Shown: positions 1-8,955 of the stretch, one piece after another
How the letters are laid out: each line of letters opens with the position of its first letter
Position numbering within the stretch: position 1 is the stretch's first letter
Origin: an uncultured Eubacteriales bacterium
Lineage (GTDB): Bacteria > Bacillota > Clostridia > Oscillospirales > Acutalibacteraceae
Direction: 5' to 3'
Length of the DNA stretch: 64,000 nt
Assembly (NCBI GenBank): GCA_934457095.1
Contig: CAKSHJ010000008.1
Span: forward strand, 1 to 64,000
Position numbers and translations under genes: made by a program
The notes under the pieces: generated by a model
Told to the model about the DNA's origin: nothing
The model's input: only the letters and a program-made list of their open reading frames with translations
Database searches by the model: none

Positions 1-117
1 GTCGTATTCCGACGGACGCCCATTTTGGAGGAAGTCTTTCATAACTTCTCCCAAGATACCGTACTTTTCTCCCGCACCTTCTCCGCGGTACAATTCTTCT
101 AAACTCATCTGTGCCAT
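1..117 (-). CDS. Unknown protein, N-terminal fragment cut by the window edge
   Basis: A good ribosome site (AAAGGAGG) lies just upstream of the ATG, and 39 codons stay open to the left edge. The visible N-terminus begins MAQMSLEELYRGEGAGEKYG and is rich in acidic and glycine residues. I do not recognise the family. It is the last visible gene of the minus-strand defence island. Confidence 0.55.
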   Translation of the reverse strand, partial: MAQMSLEELYRGEGAGEKYGILGEVMKDFLQNGRPSEYD

Positions 118-178
118 ATCCGCACCTCCTTTGCAGTACAAACATATACCACAAAGGTTTTTACAAGTCCAGAGAGAA

Positions 179-1081
179 TTAAACTATTCGATAATTAATT
201 ATTTTAATATCATTAATCATTTTTTTAACGTTATCTTTTGTCCTATCATCAAAGGGATTAAAAATCCATTTTGCGGTGGGATATTTCCTGTTAAGATATT
301 CAAAGTAGGGAAAATCAATGCCACATGAATGACCAATTATTTCTATTTCTTCAATATACTCGTCCTTAACAAAATCATTTAGCAAATCAATTCTATAATA
401 TTTACAAAAAGACTTTGTTTTTTCTATGAGAAATGCGTAAGCGGTATATGTATAATAATCGAACAAACCATCTTCTAACATATCTTCTATATGCTGCTCT
501 ATATCCACTTCTCGATATGGACCTCTTCCTTTTTGTCTAACATCATAATAGTACTTTTCTGGCTGATAATTTTCTTCAGGATAACCTAATATCAAGTTGT
601 TTGCACCCACCTCGCCGTGTATATGCAAAACTTTATCTTTGTTTATTCCATAAAGCATTTCTAATGTGTGCGTGTAATTCATATTTACAAACAAATCATT
701 AGAGGTAAAGAATTTAATAAACTGAGACAATGGTTCTTTTAAATTGATTTCATTTTCTGCTTGATCGGCAAACAAATATAAAGCTCTCATTAAATTTACA
801 TTCAAATCAACTTGTGTAATAATAGCATTTCTATCATGTTCATAATCAGAAAAATAATCCGGTGCGTATCCGTCAAAGATCTCTTTCAAATTGTTAAAAT
901 CAGGAAAAGCCAAACAATTTTCAAAATCCGACCAAATCTCCGCCACTTGACTTTGATACATATCCCAAAAATATGATATTTGTTCAATTCCTTCTGCAAT
1001 GGATTTAAAATCTGGATTGTACTTTGTTGGAAGGTTATGTGCTAAATCAAAGCCATTTCCAATAATGAATATTTTTTTCAT
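179..1081 (-). CDS. AbiH-family phage abortive infection protein
   Basis: This 300-residue protein opens with the family's typical N-terminus IIGNGFDLAHNLPTKY (from about residue 5), and a second conserved block around residues 133-155 includes MNYTHTLE and LHIHGE. AbiH proteins are single-gene abortive infection determinants first found in lactococci; the mechanism is not settled. No membrane segment or signal peptide is visible. The gene follows the membrane-protein gene by 13 bases with no strong ribosome site of its own, so translational coupling is likely. Its place in a dense defence island supports the assignment. The family call is firm; an active role in this host is inferred. Confidence 0.85.
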   Translation of the reverse strand: MKKIFIIGNGFDLAHNLPTKYNPDFKSIAEGIEQISYFWDMYQSQVAEIWSDFENCLAFPDFNNLKEIFDGYAPDYFSDYEHDRNAIITQVDLNVNLMRALYLFADQAENEINLKEPLSQFIKFFTSNDLFVNMNYTHTLEMLYGINKDKVLHIHGEVGANNLILGYPEENYQPEKYYYDVRQKGRGPYREVDIEQHIEDMLEDGLFDYYTYTAYAFLIEKTKSFCKYYRIDLLNDFVKDEYIEEIEIIGHSCGIDFPYFEYLNRKYPTAKWIFNPFDDRTKDNVKKMINDIKIINYRIV

Positions 1082-1094
1082 TTGATTACAAATA

Positions 1095-1577
1095 CTACTC
1101 GTCTTTATTTCTATCAGATTTCTTGCCGTTTGTGATTATTATAACAAAAGAGTTTAAAATATCAAACTGACATATTATAGAATAAACCAATGCCGCGTAC
1201 ATCAAGGTAGATAAAATAACTTTAATAACATTTATCGTCACTATACTTACAGCAAAATCCAATATCAACGATACAACAACCAAACACAATGTTAACAATA
1301 GCGTTTTGGAAAGTGCACATATTATGCTTTTCTTTTCATTGGAATTGGACTTTTCAAAGGCTTGATAAACAAACACCGTAGCAGTTAAGCCAAAACCAAA
1401 TAAAGTTATAATTGCTGTTATTAACTTGGTTTCGATATAGCTGTTACCTTTGCCATAAAAAGCAATGGTAAAACCTATTCCCAAACTTACAACGGAAAAC
1501 AAAATTGATAGGAGTAGGTTTCTCTTTTTACGTAAAGACAAACTCTTTTTTTCTTTAACAATTGTTTTATTCTTCAT
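1095..1577 (-). CDS. Small membrane protein, about four helices, partner of the upstream gene
   Basis: About 160 residues: a short basic N-terminus rich in Lys, then hydrophobic segments near residues 25-45, 55-75, 90-115 and 120-145, and a charged C-terminus. The upstream gene's last codons overlap this start. An ATG 15 bases further upstream is also possible, and neither has a strong ribosome site, so coupling is likely. I do not recognise a named family. A roughly 300-residue soluble protein next to a small polytopic membrane protein is the layout of several two-gene phage defence systems (Kiwa is one), and it sits between restriction genes and AbiH. A defence role is inference only. Confidence 0.65.
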   Translation of the reverse strand: MKNKTIVKEKKSLSLRKKRNLLLSILFSVVSLGIGFTIAFYGKGNSYIETKLITAIITLFGFGLTATVFVYQAFEKSNSNEKKSIICALSKTLLLTLCLVVVSLILDFAVSIVTINVIKVILSTLMYAALVYSIICQFDILNSFVIIITNGKKSDRNKDE

Positions 1578-2457
1578 AATCAAACAACCCATTCAATTTA
1601 TCTAATAAACCATTATAAACAGCATTATCAACTTGCCAATTGTTATCCATTTTCTTAACTAAATCCAAAATATCAGATTCAATCTGCTTTTTTAAACAAC
1701 AATCCGTACTACTCACAGTGCGATATCTGGCCTCACCATCAGACTTAATTTTCAATTTCCACGAACCCGAAGCAGAAGAATACTTCACATAACTATCAAT
1801 AGCATCTAATGTTGCTTTTAGACCGCCTTTTTTGTTTTTTATACTTAATTCTACGCTATCAGCGTTCAACGATAATTTTGCACCAGACACAAGTTCCTTG
1901 GCAGTTCCGGTGGCACCGAAAAAATTAGGAACAACCATATCAAAAGATATTTCTTGAATAGATTCTTTGCCAGAAACCAATTCCCAAAATTCTTTTTTGC
2001 TTTCAATTGTGTTGAAGAAAATATTAAAATCCTTAACCAAACTGTTCATCAAATTCTTTATGGTAGTTACTATTGTGGATGCACTTAATATCTTGGTATT
2101 CAACTCAACCGCAAATTGTTGTTGCTTTAAATTTATAAACACATCTAACGGAGGATAACTATCAATAGACTCCTGTGTTATAGTATTCTCAGTTAATTTG
2201 TATGTATCCATTTGAGTTCTTTTAGCCAATTGACAATAAAGAATATCTTTTGTAATTTCAGCTTTATAAACCAAAACATACTCTGTTATTCTCGGACTGA
2301 TTTTAATTGTTTTCTTCTCTATGAATTTTTCAACAACCGAGCGAAAAGCTAAATTCCGTCCCTCTTTTGTGTCATCAAATTCATTGCCAAAAAGAGTTAG
2401 TTGCTGATTGAAAACCACATTTGCTTGTAATAGAACGAAATTAATATTCTTCTGCAT
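1567..2457 (-). CDS. Unrecognised 296-residue protein, candidate defence component
   Basis: A strong ribosome site (AGGAGGAG) precedes the ATG. The protein is soluble, with an apparently beta-rich N-terminal half and a region near residues 195-245 rich in Lys and Ser that ends in two adjacent cysteines. No signal peptide, membrane segment or nuclease motif stands out. It overlaps the following membrane-protein gene, so the two are almost certainly co-expressed. I cannot assign a domain with confidence. Context suggests a sensor or effector working with the membrane partner. Confidence 0.65.
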   Translation of the reverse strand: MQKNINFVLLQANVVFNQQLTLFGNEFDDTKEGRNLAFRSVVEKFIEKKTIKISPRITEYVLVYKAEITKDILYCQLAKRTQMDTYKLTENTITQESIDSYPPLDVFINLKQQQFAVELNTKILSASTIVTTIKNLMNSLVKDFNIFFNTIESKKEFWELVSGKESIQEISFDMVVPNFFGATGTAKELVSGAKLSLNADSVELSIKNKKGGLKATLDAIDSYVKYSSASGSWKLKIKSDGEARYRTVSSTDCCLKKQIESDILDLVKKMDNNWQVDNAVYNGLLDKLNGLFDYEE

Positions 2458-2488
2458 TTTTCTCCTCCTAAAATATAACCATCAATTA

Positions 2489-2902
2489 TTAAATCAATAT
2501 CCCATTACAATGGTCAATTTCATGTTGAATGATCTGTACCGTCCAGCCAGTGAAAGTTCTGATTCGAGTTTGGAATTAGGCGATTTGCCACTGCACTTTG
2601 ATGGTCTGATAGCGTTTGCATTTGCGGGGGCCTCCGAGCAAGGAAAGACAACCTTCTTCTGTATCATACGGTCCTGTTTTTTTGATAATCTCAGGATTGA
2701 ACATAATCATATATGTTCCTTCATTATCAAACACAATAATCCGCTTGCGGACACCGATCATATTCGCCGCCATGCCAACACAACTATCCTTATGCGCTAT
2801 AAGCGTATCGAACAAGTCCTGTGCTGCCTGAAAATCTTCTTTTGTCGCAACTTCCGACTTTCTCGCAAGGAATATCGGATCGTCAATCATATCTTTTACC
2901 AT
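2489..2902 (-). pseudogene. Peptide deformylase homologue broken by an in-frame TAA
   Basis: The first 108 codons carry deformylase motif I as GMAANMIG and motif II as EGCLS. A TAA at 2576-2578 then stops the frame. Beyond it the same frame continues for 29 codons and holds motif III, QHEIDH, which supplies the metal ligands, and ends at 2489-2491. Without motif III the enzyme cannot bind its metal, so the product should be inactive. Deformylase removes the formyl group from new proteins; the cell presumably has another copy. A ribosome site (AAAGGAAG) precedes the ATG. The lesion is a single codon in an otherwise intact gene. Confidence 0.85.
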
Positions 2903-2940
2903 TGTGCTTCCTTTGAGATATAGTTTCCTGTCTATAGTGT

Positions 2941-4236
2941 TTAAACAAGTGTATATCTTGCTTTTTTACGAGTATCAATCATATTAAGCTTTTGATCCGC
3001 CACTAGCTTATGCAGTAAATACCCTGCCTGATTACTCGTGATACGTAACAACTCAATCACATCACGCCGCGTTATATATTCATTATTTTTCGCAAACTGA
3101 ATAATCAGCTTTAATTGATCTCGCGTCATTTTATCAAAGCATTCCAACATAAACCTTGCCATCTCTTCAATAACAGGAATCATAACAGAGTTTCCGAATT
3201 GCTTATATTGTTGCGCTAATGCAGTATTTTCGGGAAAAGAAAATTCATCCTCACCAGTTTCGGGATTAACAAATCCGTATCCTATAAATCCTTGTAAACG
3301 CCCCCATTCAGTCGGAGTCATCACTCTGATCCCTTCATCATTCAGCGGTGTTTTTTTCGTCTTTACAGTTCTTCCCGCAACACCGGCTTTATGTTGTCTG
3401 ACCAGATTGCGTTCTTTTCCTGAACCGCCTGTAGCCAAAATGGTGTTTGCGACAGGAGTAGGATTATCGGGCTCATTTACCACAATATAACCGAAACCAT
3501 GACCTTTTGACCGTTCTCTTATTTTATGTTTTTTCAGCGTTTCCAAATAACCTGATGACATATAGTAAAAATCGTCGACTTCGGTTTCCAAAATATCATT
3601 CAAATCGTCTGCAATGTTTGCTTCCGATCTTTTGCGCGGAAGATCGTCTGTTAGAAGCTTTATAGCGTCGCCGTAAATTCTCTTGCTGAACGCCATAATA
3701 TAAACACGAGGTCTGTTTTGAGGTAACCCAAAGAAACGGGAGTTCCTTACAAAAGAATCTCTCGTGTAAACATACTCACCATCTTCGTCTAATGTAACCC
3801 CGATGATTCGATAGCCAAGTTCATCTTCCAATGTCTTGACAATTCGTCTCAGTGTTGCACCTTTATCGTGTGAAACCAAGTTCTCTACATTTTCAAGGAA
3901 AACCGCTCTCGGGCGCGTGCGAGATATAATATCGGCTATATCGAAAAAAATCGTTCCTTTGGTTGTATCACGAAATCCGAGCTGCAATCCTGCACGACTA
4001 AACGCCTGACAAGGAAATCCCGCCAACAAAACATCGTACTTTGTTTCTACGGCTTTCTGCTTAAATTCCTCGGAAGTCAAATCGTTTAAAGGATTATCAC
4101 CAAATAGGTGCTCGTAAGTTCTTGCTGCTGCTGTATCAATTTCAGCGGAAAGAACATTTTCAAAAGCACCTGTTAACTCAAATCCTTGACGTATACCGCC
4201 TATCCCGGCGCATAGGTCAATAGTCTTATAACTCAT
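2941..4236 (-). CDS. DNA (cytosine-5) methyltransferase with C-terminal winged-helix extension
   Basis: The 431-residue protein has the C5 methylase order: SAM-binding motif I near residues 5-18 (DLCAGIGGIRQGF), the catalytic loop FPCQAFS with Cys near 76, motif VI ENVEN, and motifs IX-X (QFGNSV) near 350. About 60 residues follow the methylase core and look like a winged helix (segment TRRDVIELLRITSNQAGYLL), which is unusual for this family. It overlaps the upstream nuclease gene by 11 bases. It most likely protects host DNA from the nucleases of the operon. The recognition sequence cannot be read from the protein. Confidence 0.93.
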   Translation of the reverse strand: MSYKTIDLCAGIGGIRQGFELTGAFENVLSAEIDTAAARTYEHLFGDNPLNDLTSEEFKQKAVETKYDVLLAGFPCQAFSRAGLQLGFRDTTKGTIFFDIADIISRTRPRAVFLENVENLVSHDKGATLRRIVKTLEDELGYRIIGVTLDEDGEYVYTRDSFVRNSRFFGLPQNRPRVYIMAFSKRIYGDAIKLLTDDLPRKRSEANIADDLNDILETEVDDFYYMSSGYLETLKKHKIRERSKGHGFGYIVVNEPDNPTPVANTILATGGSGKERNLVRQHKAGVAGRTVKTKKTPLNDEGIRVMTPTEWGRLQGFIGYGFVNPETGEDEFSFPENTALAQQYKQFGNSVMIPVIEEMARFMLECFDKMTRDQLKLIIQFAKNNEYITRRDVIELLRITSNQAGYLLHKLVADQKLNMIDTRKKARYTLV

Positions 4237-5161
4237 TTTTTTCTCCTTGCATCATCGATTCAGGAGTTATCCCACTGAGATCGACGGTGTATGTAATTTT
4301 CGTGATCCCGGAAGGCATAATACCGCCTGCAAACGATGCGGGAGTTATGCGCGGAAAATCAGAATCAACAGTATACTTTAGCATACTGTGTAAAATAAAC
4401 TTTTTATTTCGTGAGCTACGACCTTCTTCAAAACCGAGCTCTTTTAATTTTCGGTTAATGTCACCTACGTTAATTCCTTTAGCTTTTAGCTGTTCAACAA
4501 TAGCATTAATTGAATAACCGGAAGAAACTGAGGGCTCAAATTGACAAAAAATCAAATCCAAATGTTTTCCGGGAGGATCTAATTGGAAATGATTACTGAT
4601 TGTTATTTCTCGTCGATCTCTCACTACAGAAGACTTGACTTCTACAAATCGCTTGTCGGTTTCAATATCATAGGATGCTCCCAAAGGACCGTTCCAGCTT
4701 GCCTCTTCTCCGACATCAATTAATCTGTTCAACACACACAATTCGCCGAGAACATCATAAACACGATCATCAATGCTTTTATTTCCCAGCAGATCTTTCC
4801 ATTCACTCCACCACCGAACCGGAGAATCGGTGATTTCACTTCTGAATAAACCATTTTCACCGGGATCGACAAGTTCAGCACACAAAGCAGAAAAAGGCAC
4901 CGTAATTTCTATGGATCCGGTAGTTAACAACAACGCTTTTCGCTCGGTTGTTGCGTCGAATCTGATTACACTGCTGTAAATTCGAGCATTTGAAAAATTC
5001 TCGTTTATCTCTTGTTCTCCGTCGTACGGAATAGCGACACCGTAGCTGTCAATTAATTTCACCGTCCAAGCAGGATAGTCGGATTCCTCTAATGACAACA
5101 GCGGTTGAGCATACCCTATTATATCGCTGTCCCAATTATTCCGGATTTCATCAGTCAACAT
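4226..5161 (-). CDS. PD-(D/E)XK-motif nuclease of the Z1-MutL defence operon (DUF4420-like)
   Basis: A protein of 311 residues starting at the ATG behind AGGAAAG; a longer frame upstream would run over the previous gene. Near residues 165-185 it carries a nuclease core, an Asp in SYDIETD followed by RFVEVKSS, matching D...ExK. This architecture is known for putative restriction endonucleases placed next to Z1 and MutL-like ATPases. It overlaps the genes on both sides (11 bases each), showing tight coupling. It is the best candidate for the DNA-cutting subunit, though the HNH and Vsr-like proteins could also cut. The nuclease fold is well supported; the substrate is unknown. Confidence 0.82.
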   Translation of the reverse strand: MLTDEIRNNWDSDIIGYAQPLLSLEESDYPAWTVKLIDSYGVAIPYDGEQEINENFSNARIYSSVIRFDATTERKALLLTTGSIEITVPFSALCAELVDPGENGLFRSEITDSPVRWWSEWKDLLGNKSIDDRVYDVLGELCVLNRLIDVGEEASWNGPLGASYDIETDKRFVEVKSSVVRDRREITISNHFQLDPPGKHLDLIFCQFEPSVSSGYSINAIVEQLKAKGINVGDINRKLKELGFEEGRSSRNKKFILHSMLKYTVDSDFPRITPASFAGGIMPSGITKITYTVDLSGITPESMMQGEKNEL

Positions 5162-5912
5162 TTTCCAACTTTCCTTTCTGTAATATTTCGTTGAACAGCA
5201 TAGCAGTATATGCTTTTTCACCACCTACTGTCAAGGCCGGTTCTACGGTTACACACTTTGCCAAATTCAATTTCGCCGCCGCTCTGAAAATCGTATCCTT
5301 CTGCGTAGGTAAGGTAGAATACACATACATCATGCTTCGAAAGAGTGCGGGACGATAACCTTTTCCCGGACGTTCAATAAAATGGCTGATGATATTGGTT
5401 CCGTTGTTTTTTAAGACTTCAAAAGTTTTCTGCGATGTTCCTTGCCAGCCCAAATGAACATACCACCATAATGTTTTCAACCAAATTCGGCGGGTATGAG
5501 AATAAAATCGCTTTTGATTAATGCGAATACTTCCTTGTTCCGGTTTGGGATAACGAAGATATGTTATATCAGGCATAACACAGACTGAAATATATCGCCA
5601 GATATCGTCATCATTTGCCTGAACGTTTGTAAATCCCGATTCCGGGCTGAGAAGTTCATACAGTTTTATTCCCATTCGAAGATCAAGCGTGTAATTCATT
5701 TTTCCGCCGCTCTCTTCGAGCGCAGACTTAAAACAATCAATCAACTCCGCACGGAATTCTTTGTATGTAGAATCATAAGATTCTTCTGCAACATCATAGA
5801 TTTTCCAATGATTGATCAAATCTTCAAATGCAATATCTTCTAAAGAATCGATTGACGCAATTCTGTTTTTGGCTTCGCTTAAGGTGAGTTTACGAATATT
5901 TAATTGCATCAA
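5151..5912 (-). CDS. DUF6339-like protein of the Z1-MutL defence operon
   Basis: 253 residues, soluble and alpha-helical in character, with conserved-looking aromatic and basic stretches in the middle (RFYSHTRRIWLKTLWWYVHLG). No catalytic motif is evident. It overlaps its upstream neighbour by four bases and its downstream neighbour by 11, so it is part of one translational unit with the nuclease and ATPases. I believe it belongs to the uncharacterised family DUF6339, from general sequence character and context, and cannot confirm this. A structural or DNA-loading role in the complex is a guess. Confidence 0.7.
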   Translation of the reverse strand: MMQLNIRKLTLSEAKNRIASIDSLEDIAFEDLINHWKIYDVAEESYDSTYKEFRAELIDCFKSALEESGGKMNYTLDLRMGIKLYELLSPESGFTNVQANDDDIWRYISVCVMPDITYLRYPKPEQGSIRINQKRFYSHTRRIWLKTLWWYVHLGWQGTSQKTFEVLKNNGTNIISHFIERPGKGYRPALFRSMMYVYSTLPTQKDTIFRAAAKLNLAKCVTVEPALTVGGEKAYTAMLFNEILQKGKLENVD

Positions 5913-6847
5913 ACTTCACCTTCTTTCAACATAGACGCTACATTCATTTGAATGCTTTTCAGTAAGTTTTCGTCTGATTCCCACTGCAAATTATCACACC
6001 CGAGAATAAACTGGTGCATAATGCTGCAAATGCTATTAGGGCTCAATCCAACATCATACTTGGTTGCATATAAGTCTTCATCGCTCATTCTTTTGAAAAT
6101 CAACAGGTAAGTTGTCGAAATAATTTGAATCAACAAATCAATATTTTTGATCGTTTCGCCCGCCATCGGACAAGCATCATAAGCCGTATTCAAATACAGA
6201 CAAACATTTTCTTTGCCGAACAAATCAACACGAGGATCCTCCCATTGTGAAAATTCGACCCACCATAGGGGCTGATCTTTTGCGTTGCATTCTTCAATGG
6301 GAAATTCCATATAAATGCTATTGAAATCCAGCGAAATTGACTCCAGTTCGCCCAGCGTAACACCTTCTTCATTAATTAAATGTGTTTCATCGTGCGCAAC
6401 TTCCTTGGAGGAATTTTTCAGATAAAGAACTAACGAAAGTTCCAAATCTCCTTTAATTTCGCCGGGTGTAAAAGTGTGCATAAAAGTGCATGTTCGTCCT
6501 GTGGGTGTCTGATTATCTTTATCAGGAAGAATATATCCCGTTTGAGTCAAAGAACGATTTGTCCAAATAATACAAACACCGATTTCGGATCCGTGAGGAG
6601 CAACCCCTTGTTTGCCGTATAACAGGTGCGGATGAGAAATTTCCACTTTCTTTTCAATAGACAATCCTTCATCTTCGATTTTCCAAATTTCAAGAGGGTC
6701 TGTCAACTTAATTGTGTTTTTTCCGCTTTGAACAAGTTCGTGTTTCTGATCCTGATATACAAATGAAAAAGTATACTTGTCGCACCGGCAGCCACAATCT
6801 TCAATTAATTCTTCCGTAAGAACAGGAAAGAAAGATAGTTCATTCAC
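5909..6847 (-). CDS. Unknown 312-residue protein between the MutL-like ATPase and DUF6339-like genes
   Basis: No known domain is recognised. The N-terminal two thirds look beta-rich, with a Cys pair near residues 19-21 (CGCRC), and the C-terminal third is helical. It is placed 14 bases after the MutL-like ATPase gene and overlaps the next gene by four bases. Because it lies inside the tightly packed operon, it is probably an obligate component of the system. I see no membrane segment or nuclease motif. Confidence 0.7.
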   Translation of the reverse strand: MNELSFFPVLTEELIEDCGCRCDKYTFSFVYQDQKHELVQSGKNTIKLTDPLEIWKIEDEGLSIEKKVEISHPHLLYGKQGVAPHGSEIGVCIIWTNRSLTQTGYILPDKDNQTPTGRTCTFMHTFTPGEIKGDLELSLVLYLKNSSKEVAHDETHLINEEGVTLGELESISLDFNSIYMEFPIEECNAKDQPLWWVEFSQWEDPRVDLFGKENVCLYLNTAYDACPMAGETIKNIDLLIQIISTTYLLIFKRMSDEDLYATKYDVGLSPNSICSIMHQFILGCDNLQWESDENLLKSIQMNVASMLKEGEV

Positions 6848-6861
6848 TTTAGGCTGCCTCC

Positions 6862-8943
6862 TTATACAATTTTAAAAGACGGACGATATTTTTTATCCGC
6901 TGTCTTTAGTTTCATTTTTCCTTTAATGACAGGAGAAGAAATATTGGAAACAATCTTAAATCCGGCATACACCTCATCAACATTATCCAAATTTAACTCG
7001 ATATATTGATTTTTCATTCTGATGCGATCTTTACTGCAAAAAACATCAGTAAACAGTTTTTCCTGTTCTGTTGTGGACGACAAAGAACGGATTGTAACTT
7101 CCGTGAATTCTACGGGAAACTCTGTACCGATATCGTTTTGCCAGGCTTTCGGATCAATCAAACCGCCCTCAGAATCTATCAGTACTGTAAATTCCGCTGT
7201 TTTCTTTCCCTGTGTAAGTTTCAACTCATATTCAAGGGTAAGTTCCGACCCTGTGATATAGCGGGAGATAATGTTAAACTCAACATTGTTGATTTTGGAA
7301 CCAACGCCGGATCCACCGCTTCCACCGCCTATGGGAACTCTACCATATCCAATGCGAGGAAGCAACTTCCTTCCCAATTTGCCGGATAATTTACTGGCAG
7401 TCGCTTCAATTTGCCCGGTTTTAACAGAAACAATTTTTCCGCATATCTGATTAACCGTATTTTTCTGGATTCTCTCTACCACCTGCATATTTGCAGGATC
7501 TTTCCAACCCATATGATCTGACGCCTCACATTCTCGCAAATACTCACCGAGTTCCATATCGGCAAACTTTTTCTCAGACAGATCGGCTTTCAGCTTTTTA
7601 GTGGTAATCGGCACAAAGAAAGCAAAAATATATTCATCAGAACGTTCGGGAGGTGTAATACCTTTCACCCAGGGACCGGCGATTGTATATTCAATTACCA
7701 TTCCGGGATCTCTCGAATACATAACAATCGGCTCGTTGATGTCGGGATCATTTTCAAAGTGTCTTGTATATATGCAAGGATCCATATAATTCTGACCGCC
7801 ATACATATCCTCGGTATTGATACGTATTGCCGCTACGTAACCCGCCGTACTACTGTTCTCTGAAGTATCGAAATAATTGCGAATCGGAACGGCCGAACAG
7901 ATCGCATCACTTAACCATTCGCTTTGATAGTCGGCATTATATGTTTTGGCAATGGCAATTGTATATAATTCCTGAACCAGCTTAAAGAACGGAAGCATTG
8001 TGTCATAACGAATGGGCTTATTGTTTACATAAACCCGCAGCCATTTTTTGTTACAAAACTCCTTCAAATGCTGATTTTGGATTTTAGGCGCATACCACTT
8101 TTGAATTGCCAAAGTCAAATATTCTTCAAAATTCGATGCCCACGTACACCGAGCACGAATATCGTCACTAATATTAGCTTCTTCGGGAATTATATTTTTT
8201 AAGAGCTTCTGCTTATCAATGTACGGTATTATTATGGATGTGCCTGTTTCCTCCGGTCGGAATGAGGGGATCCCGAAAACATTCAATATCTCAAGTATGA
8301 ACTCATCGTCGGTTATCGGGAGAAAATCACCTTTTCCTTCTTTTATTCCCCACCATGCTTTTCCTGCGGAACGAGGATTAATTTTAGCAAGTATTGCATC
8401 AGGATTTTCCTCATTTTCTACCAAGGTAATAATAAGACGTGATTCATAGCTACCCTCGATTTTTATTCTGGAATAGAAAACAACGATACCCATTCCGACA
8501 CGATAATAAACACTTTTACCGAAGCCCCAGTTTCCTCCTGCTCCTGCTTGGGTTTGTTTCTTGCCTGTATCAAAAATCAATTTAAAGAAATTCCCGTGAT
8601 CGTCAGACGGCATATCATCTATGCGAAGCGGACCGGTTAGTCCCTGCGTTTTTGTATCTCTTATTTCCAAAAAATCAGCAGTTTCTCCCGGGAACATTTC
8701 ATCAAGGATACTTTCTATACCGCTCAGATTTGTATTAAATCGAGCAGGAACGAAAGTGCCAGTATTAAACTTCACCGTAAAAGAGTCATCCGCCTCTTGC
8801 AGAGCTGCATCCGAACTGTTTTGTATGGCTTCACGGACAAGTAAATCCAGCTCCGGAATGTTATCATTTTGCAATGATTTGAGAGTCACACTGCCATATG
8901 AAACTGACTGTGTTAATTCAAGCACTTTCGTATCTAAAAACAT
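6862..8943 (-). CDS. MutL/MORC-type GHKL ATPase of a restriction-like system
   Basis: A 693-residue protein. The N-terminal 220 residues form a GHKL (Hsp90/MutL/histidine kinase) ATPase: N-box REAIQNSSDA near residues 37-46 with the Mg-binding Asn, a G1-type box after LEIRDTKTQGL, and a glycine-rich lid GGNWGFGKSVYY. The remainder has no recognised nuclease motif and contains a glycine-rich linker around residues 535-550 (GGGSGGSG). Such MutL-like ATPases are known in bacterial gene sets with Z1 helicases, Vsr or HNH nucleases and C5 methylases, and are thought to act as ATP-driven clamps that load nucleases. It sits 12 bases after the Z1 gene. ATPase identity is firm; the clamp role is inferred from the family. 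Confidence 0.88.
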   Translation of the reverse strand: MFLDTKVLELTQSVSYGSVTLKSLQNDNIPELDLLVREAIQNSSDAALQEADDSFTVKFNTGTFVPARFNTNLSGIESILDEMFPGETADFLEIRDTKTQGLTGPLRIDDMPSDDHGNFFKLIFDTGKKQTQAGAGGNWGFGKSVYYRVGMGIVVFYSRIKIEGSYESRLIITLVENEENPDAILAKINPRSAGKAWWGIKEGKGDFLPITDDEFILEILNVFGIPSFRPEETGTSIIIPYIDKQKLLKNIIPEEANISDDIRARCTWASNFEEYLTLAIQKWYAPKIQNQHLKEFCNKKWLRVYVNNKPIRYDTMLPFFKLVQELYTIAIAKTYNADYQSEWLSDAICSAVPIRNYFDTSENSSTAGYVAAIRINTEDMYGGQNYMDPCIYTRHFENDPDINEPIVMYSRDPGMVIEYTIAGPWVKGITPPERSDEYIFAFFVPITTKKLKADLSEKKFADMELGEYLRECEASDHMGWKDPANMQVVERIQKNTVNQICGKIVSVKTGQIEATASKLSGKLGRKLLPRIGYGRVPIGGGSGGSGVGSKINNVEFNIISRYITGSELTLEYELKLTQGKKTAEFTVLIDSEGGLIDPKAWQNDIGTEFPVEFTEVTIRSLSSTTEQEKLFTDVFCSKDRIRMKNQYIELNLDNVDEVYAGFKIVSNISSPVIKGKMKLKTADKKYRPSFKIV

Positions 8944-8955
8944 AATTCTTCTCCT

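Noticed and set aside
2489..2902. Stop-codon recoding (such as selenocysteine) in the deformylase gene
   Set aside because: The codon is TAA, which is not used for selenocysteine or pyrrolysine, and no recoding structure is evident.
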